A stretch of DNA of 64,000 bases. It comes from Betaproteobacteria bacterium GR16-43. Its GTDB lineage: Bacteria; Pseudomonadota; Gammaproteobacteria; Burkholderiales; Usitatibacteraceae. Shown one piece after another: positions 35,246 to 44,463 of this stretch; positions within the stretch are counted from its first letter, which is position 1; each line of letters starts with the position of its first letter. The stretch spans positions 1,488,001-1,552,000 of the forward strand of contig CP019169.1 in NCBI GenBank assembly GCA_001953215.1, read 5' to 3'. The notes under the pieces were generated by a model. It made no database searches and was not told where the DNA came from. It saw only the letters and a program-made list of their open reading frames with translations. The translations under genes were made by a program, and so were the position numbers.

Positions 35246-35994
35246 TCGACGTCCACAACCTCTCGCCGTGGCTGCTGCTCTTCGCGCCGCTCACGATCGT
35301 GATCGCCTATACGATCTTCGGCATCAGCGGCTTCGGCTCGACCGTCATCGCGGTGCCGATCCTCGCGCACTTCCTTCCGGTGACCTTCCTCGTGCCGCTC
35401 ATGGTGCTGCTCGACATGTCGGCGGCGATCCTCATCGGCACCAAGGGCCGGGAACACGTGAGCCGCACGGAGATCAAGCGTCTCGTGCCCGTGATGTTCG
35501 TGGGCTTCGTGATCGGCGTCACCGTGTTGGTCAAGGTGGACGCGGACCTCCTGCGCGTGGCTCTCGGCGTGTTCGCCATCTGCGTCGGCCTCCACGGGAT
35601 CCTGAACCCGGTCCTCACTTCGACGATCTCCAAGTGGTGGAGTATTCCGGCCGGATTGGTCGGCGGCTCCATCGCCACGGTGTTCGGCGCGGGCGGGCCG
35701 ATCTACGCGACCTACCTCGGCGGGCGCCTGCACGACAAGAACGAAGTGCGCTCGACGATCTCCGCGCTGATCTCGATCTCCGCGTTTTCGCGCGCCGTGC
35801 TCTATGCGATCGGCGGGCTCCTGCTGCACTGGACCATCTTTGCCGGGATGGCCCTGCTGGCCCCTTTCGTGTGGCTGGGCCTGCGCATGGGTTCGCGCAT
35901 CCATGTGGGCCTCACGCAGGTGCAGATGAAGCGCGTGGTGGGCGTGCTCCTCGTGCTCACCGGCGCTTCGCTCTTCGTGCACGTCTTCAAGTGA
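35242..35994 (+). CDS. TauE/SafE (TSUP) family membrane permease
   Basis: 250-residue polytopic protein with the two TSUP repeats: TIFGISGFGSTVIAVPIL near the start and VGGSIATVFGAGGPIYATYL at the middle. Members export sulfite, sulfoacetate or other organosulfur anions or are uncharacterised. The start overlaps the xerD stop (ATGA). A link to the SuyAB-like locus nine kb away is possible but unsupported by linkage. Confidence 0.88.
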   Translation: MIDVHNLSPWLLLFAPLTIVIAYTIFGISGFGSTVIAVPILAHFLPVTFLVPLMVLLDMSAAILIGTKGREHVSRTEIKRLVPVMFVGFVIGVTVLVKVDADLLRVALGVFAICVGLHGILNPVLTSTISKWWSIPAGLVGGSIATVFGAGGPIYATYLGGRLHDKNEVRSTISALISISAFSRAVLYAIGGLLLHWTIFAGMALLAPFVWLGLRMGSRIHVGLTQVQMKRVVGVLLVLTGASLFVHVFK

Positions 35995-36470
35995 AATCCA
36001 CCGGCACCCCAGCCACGGCATTCCTCGCGAAGGAGGGCGTGGCCTACACGGAACACTTCTACGAGTACGTCGAGCATGGCGGCACGACCGTGTCCTCCAG
36101 CGCGCTGGGCGTGCCCGAGCACGAGGTCGTGAAGACGCTGGTGATGGAAACCGACAAGGGCGACCCGCTCGTGGTCCTCATGCACGGCGACCGCAAGGTC
36201 TCGACGAAGGAGCTCGCGCGCGTGGCCGGCGTGAAGCGCATCTTCCCGTGCAAGCCGGAGGTGGCGCAGCGCCACTCGGGCTATCTCGTCGGCGGCACTT
36301 CGCCCTTCGGCACGCGCAAGGCCATGCCGGTCTACCTCGAACGCTCGGTGCTGGACCTGCCGCGCATCTACATCAACGGAGGGCGCCGCGGCTATCTGCT
36401 GGGAATGGCCTCCGCCGAGATCGTGCGCACGCTCTCGCCGACGCTGGTTGAGGTGGCGCTCGCGGAGTAG
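35991..36470 (+). CDS. ybaK: Cys-tRNA(Pro)/aminoacyl-tRNA deacylase, YbaK type
   Basis: 159 residues from a GTG overlapping the preceding stop. YbaK/EbsC fold: PATAFLAKEGVAYTEHFYEY at the N-terminus, VVKTLVM, the catalytic Lys region DRKVSTKELARVAGVKR and GYLVGGTSPFGTRKAMPVYLE. Hydrolyses Cys mischarged on tRNA-Pro. Complete and normal length. Confidence 0.93.
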   Translation: MKSTGTPATAFLAKEGVAYTEHFYEYVEHGGTTVSSSALGVPEHEVVKTLVMETDKGDPLVVLMHGDRKVSTKELARVAGVKRIFPCKPEVAQRHSGYLVGGTSPFGTRKAMPVYLERSVLDLPRIYINGGRRGYLLGMASAEIVRTLSPTLVEVALAE

Positions 36471-36505
36471 TACTCTCGGCGCCTCACGAATTTCCGAGGT
36501 CCGCC

Positions 36506-37243
36506 ATGAACGCCGAGGTCGCCCCGAGTCCCGTCCTGCCCGGAAAGGCCCTTTCGCCCGGCGTCGCGTTTGCGTGGATTGGCGAGGGCTGGGGGCTTTT
36601 CCGCGCGTCCGCCCTGATGTGGGTGGTGCTCACGCTCCTGCTGCTCATCGTCGCGATCGCCTTCACGTTCATCCCGTTCCTGGGGAGCCTCGCGTGGCAG
36701 GTGCTCACGCCCGTGATCGCGGGCGGGCTGGTGCTGGGCTGCCGCGCACTCGAGAACGGCGAGGAACTGGAGCTCGAACACCTCGTGGCGGGCTTCAAGC
36801 GCAATTTCCCCGGGCTGGCGATCGTGGGCGCGATCTACGTGGTCGGCGGGATCGTCGTCCTGCTCGTGTTCGGAATGTTCGTCGGCCTCTCGTTGCTGCC
36901 CGCGCTCCTCGCGGGCGATACCGAGAACGCACTCGGCGCCATCGCCGCGATGGGTGGTGGCCTGCTGATCGGCACGCTCGTGGTCACCATCCTGAGCCTG
37001 CTGCTCGGCGCGGCGGTCTGGCTGGCGCCCGCGCTGGTCGTCCTGCATGGCGTGAATCCCGTCGATGCGATGAAGGCGAGCTTCTTTGGCGCGTTCCGCA
37101 ATTTCATCGCCGTCGTGATCTACGCGATCGTGATGTTCCTGCTCGCGATCCTCGCGGCGATCCCGTTCGGGCTGGGGATGCTGGTGTGGGTCCCGCTGCT
37201 CGTCACGTCGTCCTACCGAGCCTACCGGCAGATCTTCACCTGA
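36506..37243 (+). CDS. BPSS1780 family membrane protein
   Basis: 245 residues with six hydrophobic segments. FAWIGEGWGLFRASALMWVV, LAWQVLTPVIAGGLVLGCRALE and LAPALVVLHGVNPVDAMKASF are family features of this betaproteobacterial membrane protein of unknown role. It stands alone, with a gaggt ribosome site, and is followed by a REP-like palindrome. Confidence 0.8.
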   Translation: MNAEVAPSPVLPGKALSPGVAFAWIGEGWGLFRASALMWVVLTLLLLIVAIAFTFIPFLGSLAWQVLTPVIAGGLVLGCRALENGEELELEHLVAGFKRNFPGLAIVGAIYVVGGIVVLLVFGMFVGLSLLPALLAGDTENALGAIAAMGGGLLIGTLVVTILSLLLGAAVWLAPALVVLHGVNPVDAMKASFFGAFRNFIAVVIYAIVMFLLAILAAIPFGLGMLVWVPLLVTSSYRAYRQIFT

Positions 37244-37246
37244 AGC

Positions 37247-37317
37247 AAAATCGGGGTCAGGGTAGAAATAAATGCTGCGCGTTGCACAGCACTTATTTCT
37301 ACCCTGACCCCGATTTT
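37247..37317. repeat. 71-bp REP-like palindrome, copy 1
   Basis: Arms 37247-37277 and 37287-37317 pair over 31 positions with one mismatch around a 9-base loop (cgcgttgca). The arms contain GGGGTCAGGGTAGAAATAA and its complement. Almost identical to the element at 42438-42508, including the loop region. It separates convergent BPSS1780 and DUF2905 genes and may also stop transcription on either strand. Confidence 0.87.
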
Positions 37318-37321
37318 TCCT

Positions 37322-37516
37322 CTAGATCAGGCGGCCCAAGAGCGTGAGCAGCAACGAGAGGAGGATCGTGCTCGTGATGGGAATCGACACGAGCCGGCCC
37401 CGGAACTTCACGGTGAGGTCACCCGGCAGGCGCCCGAGCCCGTAGCGGGAGAGCCAGGGTGCCGCGAGCGAGAGCACGACGATGGCCACGACCAGCACCA
37501 GCACCCACTTGATCAC
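37322..37516 (-). CDS. DUF2905 domain small membrane protein
   Basis: 64 residues, two transmembrane helices around the conserved LGRLPGDLTVKFRGRLVSIPITSTILLS segment seen at residues 27-54. Conserved, uncharacterised. The start overlaps the folB stop by ATGA, so the pair is coupled. Confidence 0.87.
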   Translation of the reverse strand: MIKWVLVLVVAIVVLSLAAPWLSRYGLGRLPGDLTVKFRGRLVSIPITSTILLSLLLTLLGRLI

Positions 37517-37869
37517 GGAGCGCGCTGGCGTTCGAGGGTGACGCCCACGCGGCGCACATTGCGGATGTGCCCCAGCTTCGCCACCGAGAGGCGCACCCAG
37601 GGCGCGCGGAATTCACCGGTGATCACGCCGCACACATGTTCGGCGAGGGCCTCGAGCAAGTTGAAGCGACGCTCGGCCAGCTCCGCGATCACGCGCTCGA
37701 CCACTTGCCCGTAATGCACCGTGTCGCCGATCGCATCGCTCTTTCCGACCTTCGCATCCGGGATGCCGATCTCGATATCCATCTCGAGCGTCTGGGCGCG
37801 CTGCATTTCCCACTCGTAGATCCCCACCCAGGCATCGACGCGGAATTCGCGGATGAATATCGTGTCCAT
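37513..37869 (-). CDS. folB: dihydroneopterin aldolase
   Basis: 118 residues of the tunnelling fold: FIREFRVDAWVGIYEWE (pterin site region with Glu at the substrate pocket), QTLEMDIEIG, DTVHYGQVVERVI and LLEALAEHVCGVI. Converts 7,8-dihydroneopterin to hydroxymethyl-dihydropterin in folate synthesis. It is divergent from plsY, with 26 bp between the start codons. Confidence 0.94.
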   Translation of the reverse strand: MDTIFIREFRVDAWVGIYEWEMQRAQTLEMDIEIGIPDAKVGKSDAIGDTVHYGQVVERVIAELAERRFNLLEALAEHVCGVITGEFRAPWVRLSVAKLGHIRNVRRVGVTLERQRAP

Positions 37870-37895
37870 AGGGGCATATTGTAAAGTATGAGGTT

Positions 37896-38516
37896 ATGCA
37901 GGCTCTCCTCTTCGCCCTCGCCGCCTACCTGGTGGGCTCGATCCCCTTCGCGGTGGTCGTGAGCCGGGCCATGGGGCTGGAGGACCCGCGAAAGTACGGC
38001 TCCGGCAACCCGGGGGCCACGAACGTCCTGCGCTCGGGCTCCAAGGCGGCTGCGGTCCTGACCCTGCTGGGCGACGCGGCCAAGGGCTGGTTCGCCGTGT
38101 GGCTCGCGTTACATTTGGAATCTCCGGCGGACGTCGTGGCGGTCGTGGCCATCGCCGTTTTCCTCGGCCATGTCTTCTCGGTGTTCCTGCGCTTCCAGGG
38201 GGGCAAGGGCGTGGCCACCGCCGTGGGGGTGCTCCTCGCCCTCGACTGGCGCGTGGGCCTCGCCGCGCTCGCCGTGTGGCTTGCCGTGGTCATCGTCACC
38301 CGCTACTCCTCCCTCGGTTCGGTCGTCGCGGCGCTGTTCGCCCCGGCGGCCTACTACTACGTCGCGGGCTTCGGTTCCGCGTTCCTTGCCACGGTCGCCA
38401 TGAGCGCGATCCTCCTGTGGCGCCATGAGTCCAACATTCGCAAGCTCGTGCGCGGTGAAGAGAGCCGCCTGGGCGAAGCGAAGAAGGAAGCCGGCGCCGA
38501 GCAACCCACGTCATGA
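37896..38516 (+). CDS. plsY: glycerol-3-phosphate acyltransferase PlsY
   Basis: 206 residues, an acyl-phosphate dependent membrane enzyme starting phospholipid synthesis. Conserved cytoplasmic loops: [53 protein letters not shown] and [15 protein letters not shown]. Five hydrophobic segments. Its stop overlaps the response regulator start. Confidence 0.95.
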   Translation: MQALLFALAAYLVGSIPFAVVVSRAMGLEDPRKYGSGNPGATNVLRSGSKAAAVLTLLGDAAKGWFAVWLALHLESPADVVAVVAIAVFLGHVFSVFLRFQGGKGVATAVGVLLALDWRVGLAALAVWLAVVIVTRYSSLGSVVAALFAPAAYYYVAGFGSAFLATVAMSAILLWRHESNIRKLVRGEESRLGEAKKEAGAEQPTS

Positions 38517-39073
38517 CCAAGCCAGACGACAACGACCTCGATTTCACCAACCTCGCGAGCACGCCCGAGCCGGCGCCGGCCAAGCTGGAGAACGCGCGGC
38601 TGGAGGCCATCTCGGGCAACCAGGAGCTGCAGCAGTCGGGCTTCTACGTGGCCATGGGCCGGCGCTCGAGCACGCGCGTGCCGCCCAAGGACGGCTCCGA
38701 GAAGCACACGCTGCTCGTGGTCGAGGACGACAAGACCCTCTGCAAGCTGCTGGCCGAGATCCTCATCACCGCGGGCTACTCCGCGCGCTTCGCGTCCAAC
38801 CGCGCGCAGATCAACGCCGAGGTGAACCGCGCGACGTTGCCCGACCTCATGCTCCTCGACGTGCAGCTGCCGGATGCCGATGGCCTGAAGGTCCTCGCGA
38901 AGCTGCGCTCGCACCCGAAGTTCGCCGAATTGCCCGTGATCATGATGACCGGCCGCTCCGGCGCGGCCGACGTGATGCAGGGCCTGGCCGCGGGCGCCGA
39001 CGGCTACGTGACCAAGCCGTTCAAGATGAGCGCCCTCGTGGGCGTCGTGAACGCGGCGCTCGGGAAGACCTGA
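38513..39073 (+). CDS. single-domain response regulator with N-terminal extension
   Basis: 186 residues. The first 60 are polar and unassigned; from residue 63 a receiver domain runs [18 protein letters not shown] with the acidic pocket, phospho-acceptor Asp in [23 protein letters not shown] (Thr switch) and TKPFKMSAL (Lys). No DNA-binding or output domain. ATGA-coupled to plsY; the cognate kinase is not in the window. Confidence 0.88.
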   Translation: MTKPDDNDLDFTNLASTPEPAPAKLENARLEAISGNQELQQSGFYVAMGRRSSTRVPPKDGSEKHTLLVVEDDKTLCKLLAEILITAGYSARFASNRAQINAEVNRATLPDLMLLDVQLPDADGLKVLAKLRSHPKFAELPVIMMTGRSGAADVMQGLAAGADGYVTKPFKMSALVGVVNAALGKT

Positions 39074-39081
39074 GGGAAAGG

Positions 39082-40044
39082 TTGGCCGCGCTCGATCGGC
39101 GCACGTCGATCCTTTCCGCGGCCACGGTTGCCCTCGTGGCAGCCGGCGTTGCAGGTCTTGTAAGTCTTTCCGGGGAAGCCCCCCCGATTCCCGCTCCGGA
39201 CGGCACGGCGTCGACTTCACCGCCCCTCGCGATTCAACAGCCGCAACCTCAGGCGCCGGCACAAGCGCTCGCGGCGGCGTCGGGTGAACGTTGGTCGGCC
39301 GATGATCCCCTCGCGACCGTGGCACGGCGATACAAGGCCGCAAAGGACCTGCGCGAGTTCTACGACAAGGCGCTCGCAGCCGGGGGCATGGCGAACGTCT
39401 GGTACGCACTGAGCGCGCTCGCCCGCTGCTCCGAAGTCGGCCGGCTCGGCATCGTCGGCATGGAGCAACGCTTCGCGAGCTACGGCGGCGAGGATCCGTC
39501 CGATCCGATTCGTCGCGACGTTTGGCGCCAATGGATGGAGCCCTGCCGCGCATTCGAGACCCGGCCGGCACCTGCGGGCGAGATGCAACGCGTGATCGCG
39601 AAGCTGAAGGAGACGCCGGGCCTCGTCGCGGAAGGATTCCGGCGATTCGGGGAGAACGTGCCGCCGGAAGAGCAGCGGGCGTTCGAGAGGGCGATCGTCG
39701 ACTCGAACGAAGGGGATCTCATCTTCTCGTTCGGCACCACGCACGTCCTGCGCGCGCCGGTGAAGAACTACGCGAGCGTGGAGGAAGCCCAGGCCGCATC
39801 GCGCGCCTCGACCCTCGAGCTCCACGCCTGGGGCCTTGCCACCTGCGAATTGGGCCGCGATTGCACCCGCGGCTCCGATGCATGGGTCAATGTGTGCTTC
39901 GTTTCCGGGGATTGCTCGGACAACAACGCCGAGGCGCTCGCCACGAAGACCCTCGGCGCCGAAGCCCTGCCGCAGGTCCGTGCCCGCAAGGACGAAGTGG
40001 TTGCGGCCATCAAGGCGCGGAACTGGACGGCCCTAGGGCTCTGA
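39082..40044 (+). CDS. hypothetical single-pass membrane protein
   Basis: About 320 residues if translation begins at TTG 39082, eight bases after the response regulator stop with GGGA in front; no ATG fits. A transmembrane helix near residues 9-28 (ILSAATVALVAAGVAGLVSL), a Pro-rich linker (PPLAIQQPQPQAPAQAL) and a periplasmic alpha-helical domain with several Cys (LARCSEVG, MEPCRAFE, CELGRDCTRG, CFVSGDCSDN), which may form disulfides. No family was recognised. Its 3' end overlaps the convergent DUF2784 gene by 12 bases. Confidence 0.7.
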   Translation: MAALDRRTSILSAATVALVAAGVAGLVSLSGEAPPIPAPDGTASTSPPLAIQQPQPQAPAQALAAASGERWSADDPLATVARRYKAAKDLREFYDKALAAGGMANVWYALSALARCSEVGRLGIVGMEQRFASYGGEDPSDPIRRDVWRQWMEPCRAFETRPAPAGEMQRVIAKLKETPGLVAEGFRRFGENVPPEEQRAFERAIVDSNEGDLIFSFGTTHVLRAPVKNYASVEEAQAASRASTLELHAWGLATCELGRDCTRGSDAWVNVCFVSGDCSDNNAEALATKTLGAEALPQVRARKDEVVAAIKARNWTALGL

Positions 40045-40413
40045 CGCGCCACGCCGGGGTGGCCACCGCCACCAGGTCCATGCCACCGCCGCGCCGAACG
40101 CCGCATAGGCTGCGGTAAACACCCACGGCGGAGCCGACCAGAAGAGCCACGCGTGGATCCACCGCGCGATGAATTCCTTCTCCCCAGTCGTCCCCCGCAG
40201 CGCGTCCTCCCACTCGGTCAGCGGGCAAGTGAGTCCCAACAACGACTCGCCGACGACGAAGGCAATGGCCGCGAGGTGCGCGATGCGAAACGCGGGATTG
40301 CGCGCCCAGCCCTTCCCGAGGGCGAGCCCCAGCCAAGTGGCTGGCAGCCCCAGGACCACGAAGGCCACGAAAGCGGCGTGCAGGATCAGTAACAGGTCTG
40401 CGGCTGCGGTCAT
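40033..40413 (-). CDS. DUF2784 family membrane protein
   Basis: 126 residues with four helices: LLLILHAAFVAFVVLGLPATW, FRIAHLAAIAFVVGESLLGLTCPLTEWE and the WIHAWLFWSAPPWVFTAAYAAFG end. The LxCPLTxWE motif identifies the family; function unknown. Divergent from the S9 peptidase gene, 33 bp apart. Confidence 0.88.
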   Translation of the reverse strand: MTAAADLLLILHAAFVAFVVLGLPATWLGLALGKGWARNPAFRIAHLAAIAFVVGESLLGLTCPLTEWEDALRGTTGEKEFIARWIHAWLFWSAPPWVFTAAYAAFGAAVAWTWWRWPPRRGASEP

Positions 40414-40446
40414 GTACGATTGTCACCATTTGTCACGGACCCCAAC

Positions 40447-42435
40447 ATGCGATTCCTTGCTCCTCTCCTGATTGCCCTGGCCCCGTTCCTGGCGGCTGCC
40501 CAGACTTCCGCCAAATCGGCCCCCGCGCAAGCCACGAAGGCCTCGGAAATCACCGTCGAGACCTTCTTCAAGCGTCCCGAGCTTTCGGAGATGTCGCTGT
40601 CGCCGGATGGCAAGACTCTCGCCGCGCTCACCTCGGTCAAGGGACGGAACAACATCGTCGTCGTCGACCTCGAGAATCGCAAGCCGCAGGTCATCACTTC
40701 GTTCGAACAGTACGACGTCGCCGGCATTTTCTGGGTCAACGACAAGCGCCTGTTCTTCCGCGTCGTCGAGGCGCGCGATGTGCTCGGCAATGCGCGCCGC
40801 CGGGGAACCTACGCGATCGACATCAATGGCGAGAACCTGCGCAACCTGTCCGACGGTGGCCGTGCGGAGCAGGCTGGAAAGCGCGCCGTAGAAATGGATC
40901 CGGTGCGGCGCACGGACGACGGTACCGATGACCTGATCGTCGAGATGGACCAGCGCTTCGAGGCCGTGGACATATTCCGCATCGATACCAAGACAGGCCG
41001 CACCCGGGAAAACCTCACGCTCGACGCGCCCGCGGATACGGACGGGTTCGTACTCGACTGGAAGAAGGTACCGCGCATCGCGACCGCGAGCGACCGCCGC
41101 AAGGGCATCACGACGATCTACCACCGCGAGGACATGAAGAGCCCCTGGGTGGCGTTGTATTCGTATCCCCTGGGCAACGAGGCGGAGCGGATCGAGCCCA
41201 TCGCGTTCAACGCGGACAACCAGACGCTCTTCGTGGCTTCCAACATCGGCCGCGACAAGGCCGCGATCTATACGTACGACACGAAGGCGAAGAAGCTGGG
41301 CGACGTGATCCTCGAGCATCCCATGATCGACGTGTGGGGACGTGGCATGCGCTTCGACAACACCACGCACAAGCTCCTCGGTGTGTCGTTCCTGGCCGAA
41401 AGCGAGACGACGATCTGGGTGGATGCGGACCTGAGGAAGGTCCAGGCGCAGGTCGATGCGTCGCTTCCGAAAAAGATCAACCAGTTGATCCGCGCGTCCA
41501 ACAACCCGGATCGCCTGCTCGTGTTCTCGTGGTCCGATTCGGATCCGGGCCGCTACTACCTCCTCACGCTGAAGCCGGCCGTGAAGATGGAGCTGCTCCT
41601 CCCCACGCGCCCGGAGATCAATCCCGCGCTGATGTCCGAGCGCAAGTTCATCACCTACAAGGCGCGCGACGGGCTCGAGATCCCGGCGTGGCTCACGATC
41701 CCGAAGGAAAGCACCGGCAAGAACCTCCCGCTCGTGGTCAACATCCACGGCGGTCCGTGGCTGCGCATCTACGGCGGCTATCCGTGGGGCCGCAACGAAG
41801 CGCAGTTCCTCGCCAGTCGCGGTTACGCGGTGCTCGAGCCCGAGCCGCGCGCCTCCTCGGGCTTCGGGCGCAAGCACCTCACGCTGGGCTACAAGCAGTG
41901 GGGCCGCACGATGCAGGACGACATCACCGATGGCGCCCTCCACCTCGTGAAGGAAGGCATCGCCGACAAGAAGCGCATGTGCCTCTACGGCGCCAGCTAC
42001 GGTGGCTATGCGACGTTGCAGGGGCTTGTGCGCGAGCCGGACCTCTTCCGCTGCGGGGTTTCGTTCGTCGCGGTCACGGACCTCGTCGAGTTCGTCACCA
42101 CGAATGAGGCGGACTACAGCATGTCCAAGGTCGACTTCAGCGAGCTGATGTACCCGCAAGTCGGCGACCCGAAGAAGGACTACGACCTGCTGGTCGCCAA
42201 CTCCCCGGCGCGCAACGCGAAGAAGATCAAGGCGCCGGTGCTCCTCGCCATGGGGCAGATCGACGTGCGCGTGCCGCTCGAGCACGGGCGCAGGATGCGC
42301 TCTGCCATGGAAGATGCCGGCGTCAAGAACGAATACATCGTGTACGCCGGCGAAGGCCACGGCTGGAACAAGGACGAGAACAACTTCGACTGGTACAAGC
42401 GCGTCGAGAAATTCCTCGCCGAGAACCTCAAGTAG
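40447..42435 (+). CDS. secreted S9 (prolyl oligopeptidase) family peptidase
   Basis: 662 residues with signal peptide RFLAPLLIALAPFLAAA. An N-terminal beta-propeller (about 35-400) precedes an alpha/beta hydrolase domain. The catalytic triad is visible: S517 in GASYGGYA, D606 in GQIDVRV and H638 in GEGHGWN; the oxyanion segment is NIHGGPWLRIYGG. A periplasmic oligopeptidase of the S9C/DPP type. Its 3' end meets the second S9 gene across a palindrome; the two are only distantly similar. Confidence 0.93.
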   Translation: MRFLAPLLIALAPFLAAAQTSAKSAPAQATKASEITVETFFKRPELSEMSLSPDGKTLAALTSVKGRNNIVVVDLENRKPQVITSFEQYDVAGIFWVNDKRLFFRVVEARDVLGNARRRGTYAIDINGENLRNLSDGGRAEQAGKRAVEMDPVRRTDDGTDDLIVEMDQRFEAVDIFRIDTKTGRTRENLTLDAPADTDGFVLDWKKVPRIATASDRRKGITTIYHREDMKSPWVALYSYPLGNEAERIEPIAFNADNQTLFVASNIGRDKAAIYTYDTKAKKLGDVILEHPMIDVWGRGMRFDNTTHKLLGVSFLAESETTIWVDADLRKVQAQVDASLPKKINQLIRASNNPDRLLVFSWSDSDPGRYYLLTLKPAVKMELLLPTRPEINPALMSERKFITYKARDGLEIPAWLTIPKESTGKNLPLVVNIHGGPWLRIYGGYPWGRNEAQFLASRGYAVLEPEPRASSGFGRKHLTLGYKQWGRTMQDDITDGALHLVKEGIADKKRMCLYGASYGGYATLQGLVREPDLFRCGVSFVAVTDLVEFVTTNEADYSMSKVDFSELMYPQVGDPKKDYDLLVANSPARNAKKIKAPVLLAMGQIDVRVPLEHGRRMRSAMEDAGVKNEYIVYAGEGHGWNKDENNFDWYKRVEKFLAENLK

Positions 42436-42437
42436 AA

Positions 42438-42508
42438 GAAATCGGGGTCAGGGTAGAAATAAATGCCGCGCGTTGCGCAGCACTTATTTCTACCCTGACC
42501 CCGATTTC
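42438..42508. repeat. 71-bp REP-like palindrome, copy 2
   Basis: Almost the same sequence as 37247-37317: GGGGTCAGGGTAGAAATAA and its complement around a GC-rich centre (tgccgcgcgttgcgcagca). It is placed exactly between the stop codons of two convergent S9 peptidase genes and overlaps the final base of one. Could act as a bidirectional terminator. Confidence 0.87.
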
Positions 42509-44463
42509 TACTTGAGCAGCGTCGCCTTCGTGAACTCCACGGTGGCGGCGAGCAGGAAATCCGTGTTGTCCTTCTTCGCGAAGCCGTGCCCCTCGTCCCT
42601 GGCCATCAGGAACCACACGGGGGTGCCGGCCTTCGCCAACGCCGACTTGATCTGCTCGGCCTCCGTGTAGGGCACGCGCGGGTCGTTGAAGCCCTGCACG
42701 ACGAACATCGGCTTCTTCATCTCGGCCGTGTGGTTCAGCGGCGAGATCGACTCCAGGAAGGTGCGCATCTCCGGATCGCGCTCGTCACCGTATTCGGCGC
42801 GGCGCAGGTCCCGGCGGTAGCTCTCGGTGCGCTCGAGGAACGTGACGAAATTCGAGATGCCCACGACGCTGATCGAGCCCGCGATGCGGTCATTCAGCAG
42901 GTAGGCCGCCGCGAGCGTCACGTAGCCGCCGTAGCTGCCGCCGCGCACCTGCACGCGGTCGGCGTCGAGGTCGGGCTGTTCCTTGATCCAGTCGATCAGT
43001 GCACCCAGGTCCTTCACGGAATCCACGCGCTTCTTTCCGTTGTCGAGCTTGAGGAAGGTCTTGCCGAAGCCCGCGGAGCCGCGCACGTTCGGGAAGATCA
43101 CCGCCACGCCCAGCTCGTTCACCAGGTAGTTGTTGCTGCCGATGAACCCGGCGCGCGACTGGGATTCCGGGCCGCCGTGCACGTTGATGATGACCGGGCG
43201 CTTGCCGGTGAACTTCGCCGACGGCTGGTAGTGGAAGCCCGAGATCTCCAGCCCGTCGAAGCTCTTCCACTTGATCAGGCGCGGCTCGACGAACGCGCTC
43301 GTGTTCACGGCGGGGTTGTTGCCATTGGTCCAGCGCACGAGCTTGTTCGCCTTGAGGTCGTACGAGAACACGTCCCCGGCCGAGCGCGCCGAAGTGATGC
43401 TGAAGCCGACTTCATCCGACTTGGGCCGCCACTCGAGGCCGCCGATCACGCCGTCGAAGAGCGGCGGGCGGGGAAGCTCCTTCCTCGTCGCGAGGTCGAT
43501 GAAGCGCAGCACGTGCGAGCCGCGCTCGTTGGTGATGAACGCGATGCGGTTCGCGTCGAATGAAACCTCGAAGTCGTCGACGTCGAACTTGTGCTGCGCG
43601 GAGAGCACCTGCTCCTCGCCGCCGTTGAGCGGCAGGTACACGAGGCGCTGGAATTCGCTGTCGCGGTCCGTCGTCGCGTAGAGGCCCTTGCCGTCCTTCG
43701 AGAAGCGCGGCTTGTTCCACGAGACCTGCTCGCCCTTGGCCGCGCGCGTGATCTGCCGCTTCCGGCCCGTGGCGATGTCCATGACCCAGAGGTCGCTCTC
43801 GTTGATCGACTTGTAGTTGAGGAACGCGAGGCGCCTGCCGTCCTGCGAGAACGTGAACGATCCCCAGCCGCCGCCGTCGAGCGTGGCGAAGACCTTGTCG
43901 GTCTCGGGTTTCAGCGGGTTCACGATGTGGAGCTTCACCCAGACCTTCTTGTCCGGGTTGTTGCGGTCCACGGGTTGCGTCGTGTACGCAATGCGATCGC
44001 CATTGGGCGACCAGACCGGGTTGCTCGCGCGCTCGCTCTCCGGCGTGAACGGCGTGGCGGTCTTCGTCGCCACGTCGAAGCGATAGATGCGGAAGGTCTC
44101 GTTGCCGCCCTCGGCCCGCGGGAAGAGGAAGTACTCGCCGGTCGTGGGCTGGTACGAGGCGTTGGGCACGCCATCGCGGAAATCGGTGAGCGGCTCCAGC
44201 GGCGCGCCAGGCTCGGAGACGCGCTGCACCTGGATCGTGTTCTGCAGCCGCTGGCCGACGAGCACTTCGCGCCGGATCGGATGCCACGAATACAAACGGC
44301 TCAGCTTGAAGTCGTTGTACGGCGCGACCTGCTTCATCGTCTCCATCGGGATGGGCGGCAGGCCCTCGGCGATGAGGTTGGCGTTCGGCTTCAGCAGGTC
44401 TTCCTGGGCTTGCGCGTTCGCGACGAAGGCCAGCGCGGCGGCAAGGCAGAGGCGGCGGATCAT
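42508..44463 (-). CDS. secreted S9 family peptidase (second)
   Basis: 651 residues with signal peptide IRRLCLAAALAFVANAQAQ. Beta-propeller WD-like blades (ASNPVWSPNGDRIAY, GSFTFSQDGRRLAFL, VSWNKPRFSKDGKGLY) lead to the hydrolase domain with S510 in GGSYGGYV, D594 in GFNDPRV and H626 in DEGHGFA. NVHGGPESQSRAGF gives the oxyanion region. It starts four bases inside the end of sseA, so both are one transcription unit. Confidence 0.93.
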   Translation of the reverse strand: MIRRLCLAAALAFVANAQAQEDLLKPNANLIAEGLPPIPMETMKQVAPYNDFKLSRLYSWHPIRREVLVGQRLQNTIQVQRVSEPGAPLEPLTDFRDGVPNASYQPTTGEYFLFPRAEGGNETFRIYRFDVATKTATPFTPESERASNPVWSPNGDRIAYTTQPVDRNNPDKKVWVKLHIVNPLKPETDKVFATLDGGGWGSFTFSQDGRRLAFLNYKSINESDLWVMDIATGRKRQITRAAKGEQVSWNKPRFSKDGKGLYATTDRDSEFQRLVYLPLNGGEEQVLSAQHKFDVDDFEVSFDANRIAFITNERGSHVLRFIDLATRKELPRPPLFDGVIGGLEWRPKSDEVGFSITSARSAGDVFSYDLKANKLVRWTNGNNPAVNTSAFVEPRLIKWKSFDGLEISGFHYQPSAKFTGKRPVIINVHGGPESQSRAGFIGSNNYLVNELGVAVIFPNVRGSAGFGKTFLKLDNGKKRVDSVKDLGALIDWIKEQPDLDADRVQVRGGSYGGYVTLAAAYLLNDRIAGSISVVGISNFVTFLERTESYRRDLRRAEYGDERDPEMRTFLESISPLNHTAEMKKPMFVVQGFNDPRVPYTEAEQIKSALAKAGTPVWFLMARDEGHGFAKKDNTDFLLAATVEFTKATLLK

